A stretch of 64,000 bases of DNA from the NCBI GenBank assembly GCA_029215795.1, contig JARDYH010000001.1, forward strand, positions 401,983,154 to 402,047,153, read 5' to 3'. Of the stretch, positions 23,060-33,399 are shown piece by piece. The translations under genes were made by a program, and so were the position numbers. The stretch is from Anniella stebbinsi (taxonomy: Eukaryota; Chordata; Lepidosauria; Squamata; Anniellidae). How positions within the stretch are numbered: position 1 is the first letter of the stretch; each line of letters starts with the position of its first letter. The notes under the pieces were generated by a model that saw only the letters and a program-made list of their open reading frames with translations, ran no database searches and was not told where the DNA came from.

Positions 23060-23517
23060 GACCTAGGTTGCTTATGGATCATATGGAGCGTCTTCAGAGG
23101 AAGGCAATGAGGATAATCAGAGGTCTGGAAACAAAGCCCTATGAGGAGAGACTGAAAGAATTGGGCATGTTTAGCATGGAGAAGAGAAGATTGAGGGGAG
23201 ACATGATAGCACTCTGTCACACAGAGGAGGGCCAGGATCTCTTCTCAATCATCTCAGAGTGCAAGACATGGAATAATGGGCTCAGTGACAGGAAGCCAGA
23301 TTCCGGCTGGACATCAGGAAAAATTCCCTGACTGTTAGAGCAGTGCAACAATGGAACCAATGACCTAAGGAGGTTGTGGGCTCTCCCACATTAGAGGCAT
23401 TCAAGAGGCAGCTGGACAACCATCTGTCAGGGATGCTTTAAGGTGGATTCCTGCATTAATCAGGGGGCTGGACTCAATGGCCTTATAGGACCCTTCCAAC
23501 TCTACTATTCTGTGATT
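23060..23517 (+). mobile_element. CR1 LINE, 3' end with broken ORF2
   Basis: It encodes [20 protein letters not shown] and [16 protein letters not shown]. Compared with 5560 it lacks the FKYLKGC segment (a deletion of about 20 bp near 23215). It ends at a CR1 3' terminus with TACTATTCTGTGATTCC. Confidence 0.88.
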
Positions 23518-23579
23518 CCCCCATATGAACCCACCAGGAAAGTGAGAAACCTGAGCCTTTCACTGAGCTGAGAGTCAAG

Positions 23580-23910
23580 ACACAGTTGCATTCTGAAATC
23601 TGCATTTTTGTGAGCATTCCAATGCAGCTCATCTCAGCAAAAAGATGTACATAAATTGTGCAAATTTGGGGAAAACACAGACAAGATCCATACATTTGAG
23701 AAAAGGGTGCACAAAACTGCATTTCAGCAATGTAAAATATTTTTTTTTTGGGGGGGGGGGAAATGCCTACATACACAATTCAAACACAAACACAGACATT
23801 AGGGGAAATGTGCACCAAAGCTCCAGACAAATTTCTGTACAGATTTGTGTTGTTGTTGTTGTTGTTAAAGCAAGCTCATGCAGAAATGGAATGAAATGAG
23901 CTTGACCTTA
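23580..23910. repeat. Dispersed repeat related to 60190-60540
   Basis: GCATTCTGAAATCTGCATTTTTG, given here only as an anchor at its first 20 bases, and GCAAGCTCATGCAGAAATGG with AATGAGCTTGACCTTA at the right end recur in the same order at 60210-60540. It includes a G-rich run at 23750-23760 and a (TTG)n tract at 23847-23866. Confidence 0.6.
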
Positions 23911-24199
23911 GACAACCAACAATTTTGTTGAGTCCAAGATGGACAGATCTTTTCACCTCCACCTGCCTGAGTATTAAGATCATCCTCAGAGGACCGTCTC
24001 TGTGTCCCCCTCCCTTCTGAACTGAGCCGGCTGGTTTCCATGGATAGAGAGAGATTTGTTGGTTGTGGTGTCTGGGGCTCTGAAATGATCTCTTCTCTCT
24101 GCTCCTTGACTTTGCAGGAGACAAATGTTCTCTAGGTTGGCTGGCAGTGGGTCGTCAAGGCATCAGGCAGAAAGTAGCCTTTCCAATCCCACTACCTGA

Positions 24200-24275
24200 T
24201 CTCATTTTATATGGAGATACTGGAGATTCAACATGCAAAGGCTCTGTGCCCTGCCACTGAACCATGATTCCTCCC
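24200..24275 (-). mobile_element. tRNA-derived SINE remnant
   Basis: GGAGATACTGGAGATTCAAC and CCCTGCCACTGAACCATGAT on plus are the decayed B- and A-box ends of the MIR-like SINE on minus. It lies only about 70 bp before the exon. Confidence 0.5.
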
Positions 24276-24346
24276 TATTTGTTTAATTCTGAGGCATTCT
24301 GAGTATGATTTTGTCTGAATTGTTTTACTCTCCCTCTTTGTAACAG

Positions 24347-24551
24347 AGTATTGGCTGCGATGACTATCTTGGCTCAGACAAGGTGGTGGACAAATGTGGG
24401 ATTTGTGGAGGGGACAACACAGCTTGCAAAGTTGTCTCAGGAGTCTTCAAGCACACCTTGACCAACCTCGGATACCACAAAATAGTCGAGATTCCAGAGG
24501 GGGCAACAAAAATCAATATTACAGAGATGGCAAAGAGCAACAACTATCTAG
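24347..24551 (+). CDS. THSD4: THSD4 exon: end of cysteine-rich region and start of spacer
   Basis: This exon encodes 68 complete residues plus one base, starting SIGCDDYLGSDKVVDKCGIC. THSD4 (ADAMTSL6) is a secreted matrix protein that binds fibrillin-1 and promotes microfibril assembly. The CGICGGDNTACKVVSG segment is the conserved junction of cysteine-rich region and spacer in ADAMTS and ADAMTS-like proteins. It is followed by IPEGATKINITEM, which holds an N-glycosylation sequon (NIT). The acceptor is taacag just before 24347; an alternative AG two bases later (exon from 24349) cannot be excluded. The donor is G|GTAAGT at 24552, giving phase 1 into the exon at 44950. I call THSD4 rather than ADAMTSL4 because VVDKCG, VFKHTL and the later TSP1 modules match my memory of mammalian THSD4. 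A database search was not possible. There is no metalloprotease domain, as expected for this family. Confidence 0.88.
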
Positions 24552-24620
24552 GTAAGTTCTGTCTCTGTCCAGAAGGAAACTTAATGTCAGGGGTCAGGAC
24601 ATACTCATTAGGGGTGTGCA

Positions 24621-24745
24621 TCGGATCGGATCCGATCCACGATCCGAATCCGATCCGCCCCAAAATCGGGAAAATCCGATCCGATCCGATCAACCTCCGA
24701 TCCGATCCGATCCGATCCGACGAGGTCCGATCCGGATCGGACGCC
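24621..24745. repeat. Left subterminal array of ATCCG motifs
   Basis: The pentamer ATCCG (or its inverse CGGAT) recurs more than a dozen times in about 125 bp, often as GATCCGATCC. It is far richer in CpG than the surrounding DNA. Position just inside the terminal repeat suggests transposase-binding sites, which is an inference. Confidence 0.85.
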
Positions 24746-25525
24746 ATTTTGAATGCTTTTTCCCATAGCCAAGTATTGTTTTACAAAAACGCCTATAACT
24801 TTTTCATTTTTAAAGATAGAAGGATGAAACTTGGGCACATTATACACTGGTTAGGGATAGTTATCTGTGAGAAATTTCAGAAAGATTGGTGCATGCGTTT
24901 TGTGGCAATTAATTGTTTAATAAATACCCAGAAATGCCTATAACTTTGTCATTTTTAAAGTTACACACATGAAACTTTGCCACATTGTAGGTGGTACCTT
25001 GGGACCTATCTGTGAGAAATTTCAGAAACTTAGGTGCTTGCCTTGTGTGGCAATTAATTTTAGAAAAATGGGTAGTAGTGGGGTAAATACATTTACGCCT
25101 CCCATTTTTTTATTTTTGAAGATACAAACAGGAAACTTGGGCACATTACAGGTACCACTTGCCTTGATATGTGTGTGAAATTTCAGAAACATTGGACCTT
25201 GCCTTGTGTGGCAATTAATTTTTGAAACAATGAGGAAAGAAACACCTATAACTTTGTCATTTTTAAAGTTACACACATGAAACTTTGCCACATTGTAGGT
25301 GGTACCTTGGGACCTATGTGTGTGAAATTTCAGAAACATAGGTGCTTGCCTTGTGTGGCAATTAATTTTTTAATAAATACCCAGGAATGCCTATAACTTT
25401 GTCATTTGTAAAGTTACACACATGAAACTTTGCCACATTGTAGGCGGTACCTTGGGACCCATGTGTGTAAAATTTCAGAAACGTAGGTGCTTGTATTGTG
25501 TGGCAATTAATTTTTGAAACAATGA

Positions 25526-25665
25526 GGGATTCATTGGACAGCACTTGCCCATAGGGATTCATTGGACAGTACTTGCCCATAGGGATTCATTGGACAGTAC
25601 TTTCCTATAGGAAATCATTGGAAAGCACTTGCCCATAGAAAATCATTGGAAAGCACTTGCCCATT
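25526..25665 (+). repeat. 28-bp tandem repeat, five copies
   Basis: Five consecutive 28-bp units follow the pattern GGGATTCATTGGACAG then YACTTGCCCATA, the last two diverging to AAATCATTGGAAAG. The inverse array in the right arm has six units at about 26841-27009, and again six at 27759-27927. The five copies total 140 bp, close to one core-unit length. Confidence 0.9.
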
Positions 25666-26094
25666 GAGAAATACAGTTATGCCTCCCACTTTTTTATTTT
25701 TGAAGATACAAACAGGAAACTTGGGCACATTGTAGACTGGTTAGGGATAGTTATCTGTCAGAAATTTCAGAAAGATTGGTGCATGCGTTTTGTGGCAATT
25801 AATTTTTTAATAAATACCCAGGAATGCCTATAACTTTGTCATTTTTAAAGTTACATACATGAAACTTTGCCACATTGTAGGTGGTACCTTGGGACCTATG
25901 TGTGTAAAATTTCAAAAACGTAGGTGCTTGCCTTGTATGGCAATTAATTTTAGAAAAATGGGTAGTAGTGGGGTAAATACATTTACGCCTCCCATTTTTT
26001 TATTTTTAAAGATACAAACAGGAAACATGGGCACATTACAGGGAACACTTCACTTGATATGTGTGTAAAATTTCAGAATGATAGGTCCAGGCAT

Positions 26095-26414
26095 TTGGTG
26101 GGTACGAATTTTTTAGATTAAAAGTTATTAACCTTTTTTACACAGAGGCTGGGGCTGTCAATTGCACCCTCCCGCCTCCCGGGAAGAAGAAGGAAACACT
26201 TTCTCTCATCTCTTTGATCCTTGCACGCTTGGCTGCAACTGAGCTAGTATCCATTACAAAAGGAGAAACAAAGTAGCACTTGGCTCGTGTCTGCTTTGAT
26301 ACTTTCACTCAAGCAGAACGGCTGAGCCTAGGATCACTCTCTCTCGCTGGGATCGTTACAGGAGAAATTTTCTACAGTCTTCAAAGTGGTGTGTGCAGAC
26401 ACCTTGCCACCACA
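26095..26414. other. Unpaired centre of the palindromic element
   Basis: This 320-bp segment between the arms is not inverted and not part of the core-unit array. It contains a GC-rich patch (CACCCTCCCGCCTCCCGGGA) and no ORF. It would form the loop of any hairpin made by the arms. Confidence 0.75.
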
Positions 26415-26704
26415 TGCCTGGACCTATCATTCTGAAATTTTACACACATATCAAGTGAAGTGTTCCCTGTAATGTGCCCATGTTTCCTGTTTGTATCTTT
26501 AAAAATAAAAAAATGGGAGGCGTAAATGTATTTACCCCACTACTACCCATTTTTCTAAAATTAATTGCCATACAAGGCAAGCACCTACGTTTTTGAAATT
26601 TTACACACATAGATCCCAAGGTACCACCTACAATGTGGCAAAGTTTCATGTATGTAACTTTAAAAATGACAAAGTTATAGGCATTCCTGGGTATTTATTA
26701 AAAA

Positions 26705-28540
26705 ATTAATTGCCACAAAACGCATGCACCAATCTTTCTGAAATTTCTCACAGATAACTATCCCTAACCAGTCTACAATGTGCCCAAGTTTCCTGTTTGT
26801 ATCTTCAAAAATAAAAAAGTGGGAGGCATAACTGTATTTCTCAATGGGCAAGTGCTTTCCAATGATTTTCTATGGGCAAGTGCTTTCCAATGATTTCCTA
26901 TAGGAAAGTACTGTCCAATGAATCCCTATGGGCAAGTACTGTCCAATGAATCCCTATGGGCAAGTACTGTCCAATGAATCCCTATGGGCAAGTGCTGTCC
27001 AATGAATCCCTCATTGTTTCAAAAATTAATTGCCACACAATACAAGCACCTACGTTTCTGAAATTTTACACACATAGGTCCCAAGGTACCGCCTACAATG
27101 TGGCAAAGTTTCATGTGTGTAACTTTACAAATGACAAAGTTATAGGCATTCCTGGGTATTTATTAAAAAATTAATTGCCACACAAGGCAAGCACCTATGT
27201 TTCTGAAATTTCACACACATAGGTCCCAAGGTACCACCTACAATGTGGCAAAGTTTCATGTGTGTAACTTTAAAAATGACAAAGTTATAGGTGTTTCTTT
27301 CCTCATTGTTTCAAAAATTAATTGCCACACAAGGCAAGGTCCAATGTTTCTGAAATTTCACACACATATCAAGGCAAGTGGTACCTGTAATGTGCCCAAG
27401 TTTCCTGTTTGTATCTTCAAAAATAAAAAAATGGGAGGCGTAAATGTATTTACCCCACTACTACCCATTTTTCTAAAATTAATTGCCACACAAGGCAAGC
27501 ACCTAAGTTTCTGAAATTTCTCACAGATAGGTCCCAAGGTACCACCTACAATGTGGCAAAGTTTCATGTTTGTAACTTTAAAAATGACAAAGTTATAGGC
27601 ATTTCTGGGTATTTATTAAACAATTAATTGCCACAAAACTCATGCACCAATCTTTCTGAAATTTCTCACAGATAACTATCCCTAACCAGTCTACAATGTG
27701 CCCAAGTTTCCTGTTTGTATCTTCAAAAATAAAAAAGTGGGAGGCATAACTGTATTTCTCAATGGGCAAGTGCTTTCCAATGATTTTCTATGGGCAAGTG
27801 CTTTCCAATGATTTCCTATAGGAAAGTACTGTCCAATGAATCCCTATGGGCAAGTACTGTCCAATGAATCCCTATGGGCAAGTACTGTCCAATGAATCCC
27901 TATGGGCAAGTGCTGTCCAATGAATCCCTCATTGTTTCAAAAATTAATTGCCACACAATACAAGCACCTACGTTTCTGAAATTTTACACACATAGGTCCC
28001 AAGGTACCGCCTACAATGTGGCAAAGTTTCATGTGTGTAACTTTACAAATGACAAAGTTATAGGCATTCCTGGGTATTTATTAAAAAATTAATTGCCACA
28101 CAAGGCAAGCACCTATGTTTCTGAAATTTCACACACATAGGTCCCAAGGTACCACCTACAATGTGGCAAAGTTTCATGTGTGTAACTTTAAAAATGACAA
28201 AGTTATAGGTGTTTCTTTCCTCATTGTTTCAAAAATTAATTGCCACACAAGGCAAGGTCCAATGTTTCTGAAATTTCACACACATATCAAGGCAAGTGGT
28301 ACCTGTAATGTGCCCAAGTTTCCTGTTTGTATCTTCAAAAATAAAAAAATGGGAGGCGTAAATGTATTTACCCCACTACTACCCATTTTTCTAAAATTAA
28401 TTGCCACACAAGGCAAGCACCTAAGTTTCTGAAATTTCTCACAGATAGGTCCCAAGGTACCACCTACAATGTGGCAAAGTTTCATGTTTGTAACTTTAAA
28501 AATGACAAAGTTATAGGCATTTCTGGGTATTTATTAAACA
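26705..28540 (+). repeat. 918-bp tandem duplication in the right arm
   Basis: Corresponding points recur exactly 918 bp apart: 26841 with 27759, 26956 with 27874, and 27197 with 28115. The two copies encode identical spurious ORFs of 72 and 105 codons, so the duplication is recent or homogenised. Exact borders are blurred because the copies are themselves built from similar ~150-bp units. Confidence 0.85.
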
Positions 28541-28711
28541 ATTAATTGCCACAAAACTCATGCACCAATCTTTCTGAAATTTCTCACAGATAACTATCCC
28601 TAACCAGTGTATAATGTGCCCAAGTTTCATCCTTCTATCTTTAAAAATGAAAAAGTTATAGGCATTTTTGTAAAACAATACTTGGCTATGGGAAAAAGCA
28701 TTCAAAATGGC

Positions 28712-28822
28712 GTCCGATCCGGATCGGACATCCGGTCCGATCCGATCCGACCATCCTCCGATCCGATCCGATCCGACCCCCCAGGTCCGATTCCGATCCG
28801 CTATCCGATCCGATCCGGGGGG
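28712..28822. repeat. Right subterminal array of CGGAT/ATCCG motifs
   Basis: GTCCGATCCGGATCGGAC and repeated GATCCGATCC units mirror the array at 24621-24745, with several differences between the two ends. Confidence 0.85.
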
Positions 28823-28869
28823 TCAGTGCACATCCCTAATACTCATACACTATGATCAACATCTAAGGC

Positions 28870-29215
28870 TCTCCTTTGAGGAAGGTTTAAAGGTTGGCAA
28901 CAAGGAAGAGGACCTTTTTGGTGGTGACCCCCAATTATGGAATTCTCTCCCCAATGAAGCCACCCTGGAACCAACATTGTCCCCTTTTGGGTAACAGGTT
29001 AAAACTTTCCTCTTTTCCCAGGTGATCGATGGATTATGATGGGCTCTTTAATACATCAGGTGATTTTTTTCAGTTGCCACTGCCATTTTAGTTGTTTTAT
29101 GGGGATGGTGGCATCTTAGTGGATTATCATTTTTAGTTGTACTAAATATTGCATGTTCTAATTTGTTGTAAGTAGCTTTTTTAGAGAAGCAGGCCTCAAA
29201 AGGAGCTATTTAATA
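28870..29215 (+). mobile_element. L2-type LINE, 3' end fragment
   Basis: GGDPQLWNSLPNEATLEPTL is a decayed form of the LINE C-terminal motif. The following AT-rich stretch (TTTTAGTTGTACTAAATATT and similar) is like an L2 3' UTR. It lies directly after the palindromic element. Confidence 0.6.
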
Positions 29216-29675
29216 TGCTCCTGAGGAACCATCACTTTAAAGAAAGGATGGGTCAAGACCCATTGGTTCACCTAAAGAAAACATCAAGTATTTGTGAGCA
29301 TGCTTTGCACCCATTGCAAATAATGCTTGCAAATCCCTGATCCTTCCCACCCTCGACCCATTTTGCAATCTGCCTCTTGAAATTATGGGTGCCTTTAGCA
29401 AGAAGCCAGATAAAATTATTCTAATCATCATCTTCAGGTGTCTGCAAATGGAGACTGAGGATAGGGAGGTTGAAGAAACTAGAGTCGCCTGAGGAATTTG
29501 ATCTTCTTGAATTATGATACAAACTGACATGAATTGCACCTCCTGGACTAATGTGAGAAACAGAACAGAGCTATCTACCAGCGTTCACACTTCTCTGAAT
29601 GTTGTGATGCATTTTTTGGCTCAAAAATGTATCAAAATATGTTTAGGACTGATATAATAATTCATTAGTTAGTAT

Positions 29676-29910
29676 CAGGGCTGGATTTAAGCTTGTTGTG
29701 GCCCTAAGCTATAGTATGAGTGAGGCCCATCCCTCTTCAACAAATAATAAAAAAATTAAATGCAAAATACAGGCTGTACAATTAAACGGAATTTGATAGC
29801 TGTGTAATGCTGTAAACTCCCCCCCCCCCATTCTTTCGAACGCAAGGACCCTCGCAGTGTGAGGCCCTAAGCTGTAGCTTGTTTAACTTGTACGTAAATC
29901 TGGCCATGTA
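29676..29910. mobile_element. TIR-bearing MITE (CAGGGCTGGATTTAAGC ends)
   Basis: The left end CAGGGCTGGATTTAAGCTTG resembles the inverse of the right end (TACGTAAATCTGGCCATG). GGCCCTAAGCTATAG is mirrored by GAGGCCCTAAGCTGTAG only as a direct copy, so the structure is rearranged. No target duplication was found. Confidence 0.5.
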
Positions 29911-30004
29911 TACAATGCTTACAAAGCACATTTGATAAGGGATCCCAGTATGGTGTGAACAGCATTATAAAAAGACAAATACAGTCTAATAGCAAATATC
30001 AAGG

Positions 30005-30885
30005 CTGTCAACCAGGGTAGGCATGGTGGGGACTGGCTGAAGGCCTACATTGTAGCAGGGTCCCACTGACAAGAGCTCCTTGGATTTGCTTCTCCCCCAT
30101 GGATTTATTTATTTATTGCATTTCTATGCCGCCCCAATAGCAGAAGCTCTCGGGGCGGTTTCCAAAAATTTAAACCATGACAACTATTCAAAATATAAAA
30201 ACAACAAAAGTATAAAAACATAGCATAAAATACAGTATAAAAGCACAATCAGGATAAAACCGAGCAGCCATGCAGAAATTAATACAGATTTAAAATACAA
30301 ATTTAAAACAGCAAAGTTAAAAATTAAACCGATGAAATGTTAAAATGCTGAGAAAATAAGAAGTTCTTCACCTGGCTTCTAAAAGAGTATAATGTAGGTG
30401 CCAGGAGAAGCTCTCTGGGGAGCTCATTCTACAGCCAGGGTGCCATAACAGAGAAGGCCCTCCTGCTGGTAGCCATCTGTCTCACTTCCTTTGGCAGGGG
30501 CTCATGGAGAAGGACCCCTGAGGATGATCTTAGGGTCCGGGCATGTACATATGGGAGGAGGCGTTCCTTCAGATAACCTGGCTCCAAGCTGTTTAGGGCT
30601 TTGAAAGATAATACCAGCTGTTTCTCTCTACTCCCTGTCTCTGGCCTCACTATTTTTTTCTCCTACTAATTCACCCCCCTGCCTCTGGCCCAGACAGTGG
30701 TGGTGGTGAGAAGGAGGAGCAGGAGATACCACGGCCTACCTGTTCCCTGGCTCTCTGCCTGTCAAGTAAGCAAGTGGAAGCAGGGATGAGACAGAGGATA
30801 AGGAGCAAGAACAGCTGGTGAGGGAGGGTCCCCATTGAGGGTGTCTTGCCCAAGGGCCCCCCAATATCTGGAGATGCCGCTGACA
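30005..30885 (+). repeat. Unclassified interspersed repeat split by an L2 insertion
   Basis: The left part (30005-30102) and right part (30616-30885) match consecutive sections of 33400-33745: GGTAGGCATGGTGGGGACTG with GAATAGGCATGGTTGGGTAC, CTGGCCCAGACAGTGGTGGT with TATGGCCCAGACAACAGCGG, and GTCTTGCCCAAGGGCCC with TTCTTGCCCAAGGGCCC. Between them sits the L2 copy at 30103-30615. Confidence 0.7.
30103..30615 (-). mobile_element. L2-type LINE, 3' end
   Basis: It begins on plus with (TTTA)n and GCATTTCTATGCCGCCCCAA (the complement of the L2 tail) and includes GAAGCTCTCGGGGCGGTTTC. On minus it encodes LVLSFKALNSLEPGYLKERL and RRAFSVMAPWL. It is the longest coding remnant of this family here, along with 57726-58200. 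Confidence 0.85.
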
Positions 30886-31302
30886 ATGATATAATTCCTG
30901 GGCAGAAAAATAACATATTTTGAATTGGTGCTGGAAAAGTCAGCACCAAGTGTGTCCCCGAGGGACTGAAATTTCAGAGCCAGGGTGCAGCCACAGAGAA
31001 GAGAAAATGTATACATTTGTACAGATTTTTTTTTAGATATACCTATACAAAAGATTAATGTAGAAATAGGCCAGAACAGAACACAGCGAAAAGTGGCTAG
31101 AAAAATAGACTAATCCATCCATCCCTGGGCATGTTCCCATTCCGTCTCTTCACACATTCGGTGACTGTGTGAAAAGGTCTTTTGGATCTTGCGTCCGGGG
31201 CAAATACAGCAGTAATGCAAAATATGAGTTCTCCACATCACGACTTCCCTGTTCCTGTGCACTAGCTATGTTTTTATCTGATTTATGTCTGAAATACAGA
31301 AG

Positions 31303-31306
<4 letters not shown>

Positions 31307-31364
<58 letters not shown>
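31307..31364. repeat. (TC)n microsatellite
   Basis: Twenty-nine uninterrupted TC units. Confidence 0.97.
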
Positions 31365-31368
<4 letters not shown>

Positions 31369-31585
31369 GCTGATTGCAACTTGTGAAAACAGGAAATATG
31401 CTCTGCATTCATGATATAAGCAAAGTGTCTGGTATTGGCTGGATGGAACAGCAGCCATGAGAACCTTCAGTCTTGGGAAACTGGGGTGGTTAGGGGGGTG
31501 GAGAGAGATTGATTTGGTGCACTGAGAGCCCAAAACGCCAGACCAGCAGCTTTAAAGTGAACCATATGTGACAGGTTTCTTTTTT

Positions 31586-31588
<3 letters not shown>

Positions 31589-31625
<37 letters not shown>
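31589..31625. repeat. (CA)n microsatellite
   Basis: About eighteen uninterrupted CA units. Confidence 0.97.
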
Positions 31626-31627
<2 letters not shown>

Positions 31628-32161
31628 CTTGGGGTTGGCACAGGCAAAGCTATAGAAACTCTGGGGACTATATGAAGGCCTGGGAAAGTGGAGGCATCGT
31701 CTGTTCCCATACAAGCCAATGGGCCTGATTCTTTTTTTAGGACAGAAATGTCCTAAAATTCTCTGGCATCGGTCCTTCCGTGAAATGCCACAGCATGTTC
31801 ATGACAAAGCTAGTCCGGAAACAAATTAAATACCCACACCACCTTTAAAATAAAATAAGATAATTTTTTGCTCGCTTCTTCAATGGCCATTCCATCTAGT
31901 TGTCCAGAAACATGAATGTTTCATTCCCAACCATGTGTTGCTGGAACTGTGCATGAGGGTTACAGAGACCCCACTCTGGCCTATGTTGGTAAGGGATGTC
32001 CATCGTTGGGGAATCCCTTTTGCCTTTGGCCTGATGGAGTTCTCCAGCGTGCCTGACTTGGCTCGCATTTGCAGGCCAAGTTGTGGTTTTTTCCAAACAT
32101 CCGGAAACCTTTTGCATATTTGCAAGCAGAAATGAAATTCTCATACACCCTTATCACAGGC

Positions 32162-32223
32162 TAGAGTAGGGCAGGCTAGTTTGCTATCACTTTTGAGATA
32201 GCAAACTAGACTGCCCTACTCTA
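32162..32223. repeat. Near-perfect 27-bp inverted repeat with 8-nt loop
   Basis: The arm at 32162-32188 (starting TAGAGTAGGGCAGGCTAG) pairs with 32197-32223 at 26 of 27 positions around the loop ACTTTTGA. It would form a 62-nt hairpin of pre-miRNA size on either strand. It could equally be the remains of a tiny palindromic MITE or an inverted duplication. There is no evidence of expression. Confidence 0.85.
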
Positions 32224-33399
32224 AGTAAGGTGTCTTGTTTTGCCTGTGGTTGTTGCTCCAAGTGTAGCTTTAGTTTGGTGTTTTTCTTGCCTAAACTTGG
32301 GAGGAGACTGAAGATGTGATATTTTAATCTGGTTGGGACTTTGTGGTTTGTTTGATCTTGGAGTATTTGTAGGTTGCTTTGTCAGTTCAGGTTTGGTGGC
32401 TTAAAAGTCATAACCTGCCCAAAGGGTGGAGCAGGAAAAAATCCAAGCCAACCAACTGCTGAATACTACATGCCTCCTACACACTGCAACTTCTCTAACG
32501 TATTTTGTATGTTGCTCTTGGTGTCTAATAGCAATGGCTGATTAGACACCTGAGATAATACTGTGGAGTTCATCCAATTAATGCTTCATTAGTTGTAAAT
32601 AGACCATAAAATTAACATACAGGAATGTATTTCCCCCCAAATGTTAAATCCATCATCTAGTCTGGCCAAGTGATAGTTCTTTAAAATCAAAGTGTATTTC
32701 ACAGAGCTGGAATTGAGTTTTTGGCTCCTCACCTTTAAATATTTTGAATTCTATTATGGGAAATGATGCTTTTCAAAAGGTACTTGGGATAACAGTTCAC
32801 AATTTGTGTCCTGATACATTATGTACACAGTAATGCTGTGTATTATCCGTCTGAACTGTTGTTCGTTTATTATATTGAAAGTCATTATTCTTACCAGATT
32901 TTTCTGCATTTAAACATTAATCGGCATTTTATGTACCATCTCTGAATCAAGTAAGGCATACTGGAAGTAATATTGTCAGGAATCAGAGTATTCAGGTTCA
33001 TTCTAAGTTGCATAGATACACCTGCACAGTTGAGACGTATTCAATGAGTAAAAGGTAGAACATGTTGGCACGACAATTTCTACCTTCACAAACATTTTAA
33101 AATTGTAGTTGCATCTAATTAATTGGAGTTGCTTTGTTTCCTATTTCATTGTGTTGTAGAACTTTGGTGTTAGAGGGTAATTCCCATTCCCCTGTGGTGT
33201 GATCCCTGCATGTGGCTGATAATGCTACCCAACCTGTCTGTACTTCAGAAGCCTTGATCAGAGGTAGCCCTACCATTATGTAAAGTGATGTGGCTGCTTC
33301 AGCTACCCGATACTGGGGCATGAGGAGCGGTGGTGAAGTGTTCTAGGACAGGGCTGTGTAGACCAAGTTGTAGGGCTGTGTAGATCACCTAAGCAGACT

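Larger units (their letters stand above)
1..24346 (+). other. THSD4: Intron of THSD4 upstream of the first visible exon
   Basis: No exon of the upstream cysteine-rich or N-terminal TSP1 region was found here, so this stretch is read as the 3' part of a large intron. It holds the LINE, SINE, MITE and LTR copies listed separately. In the parts between them (roughly 1111-2679, 9423-10160, 12670-13050, 13240-14925, 17400-18180, 18800-19150, 19968-20377 and 21730-23055) I see no recognisable gene or repeat beyond short AT-rich or low-complexity tracts. Assignment as intron is an inference from the + strand gene downstream; the left end of the intron is outside the window. Confidence 0.7.
24609..28838. 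mobile_element. Giant palindromic hAT-type non-autonomous element, 4230 bp
   Basis: The left end is TAGGGGTGTGCATCGG and the right end is the inverse of TAGGGATGTGCACTGACC. The 8-bp sequence ATACTCAT flanks both ends exactly (24601-24608 and 28839-28846), diagnostic of hAT integration. The left arm (24609-26094) is the inverse of much of the right arm (26415-28838), with a 320-bp unpaired centre. The arms consist of a ~140-160-bp unit repeated about eight times on the left, plus a 28-bp tandem array. The right arm is longer because about 918 bp is duplicated in tandem. Parts of the arms are essentially identical: one 105-residue spurious ORF occurs unchanged at 25022-25339 on minus and at 27197-27514 and 28115-28432 on plus. 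No transposase motif is present in any frame, so it would need a transposase in trans. Confidence 0.88.

Noticed and set aside
25526..25665. Regular 28-bp direct repeats resembling a CRISPR array
   Set aside because: The repeats are contiguous without spacers and lie in a vertebrate transposon; this is a minisatellite.
25022..28432. Identical 105-codon ORFs at three places as a possible small-protein gene
   Set aside because: They come from the repeated palindromic arms, have no start context, motif or codon structure, and occur in either orientation simply because the DNA is inverted and duplicated.
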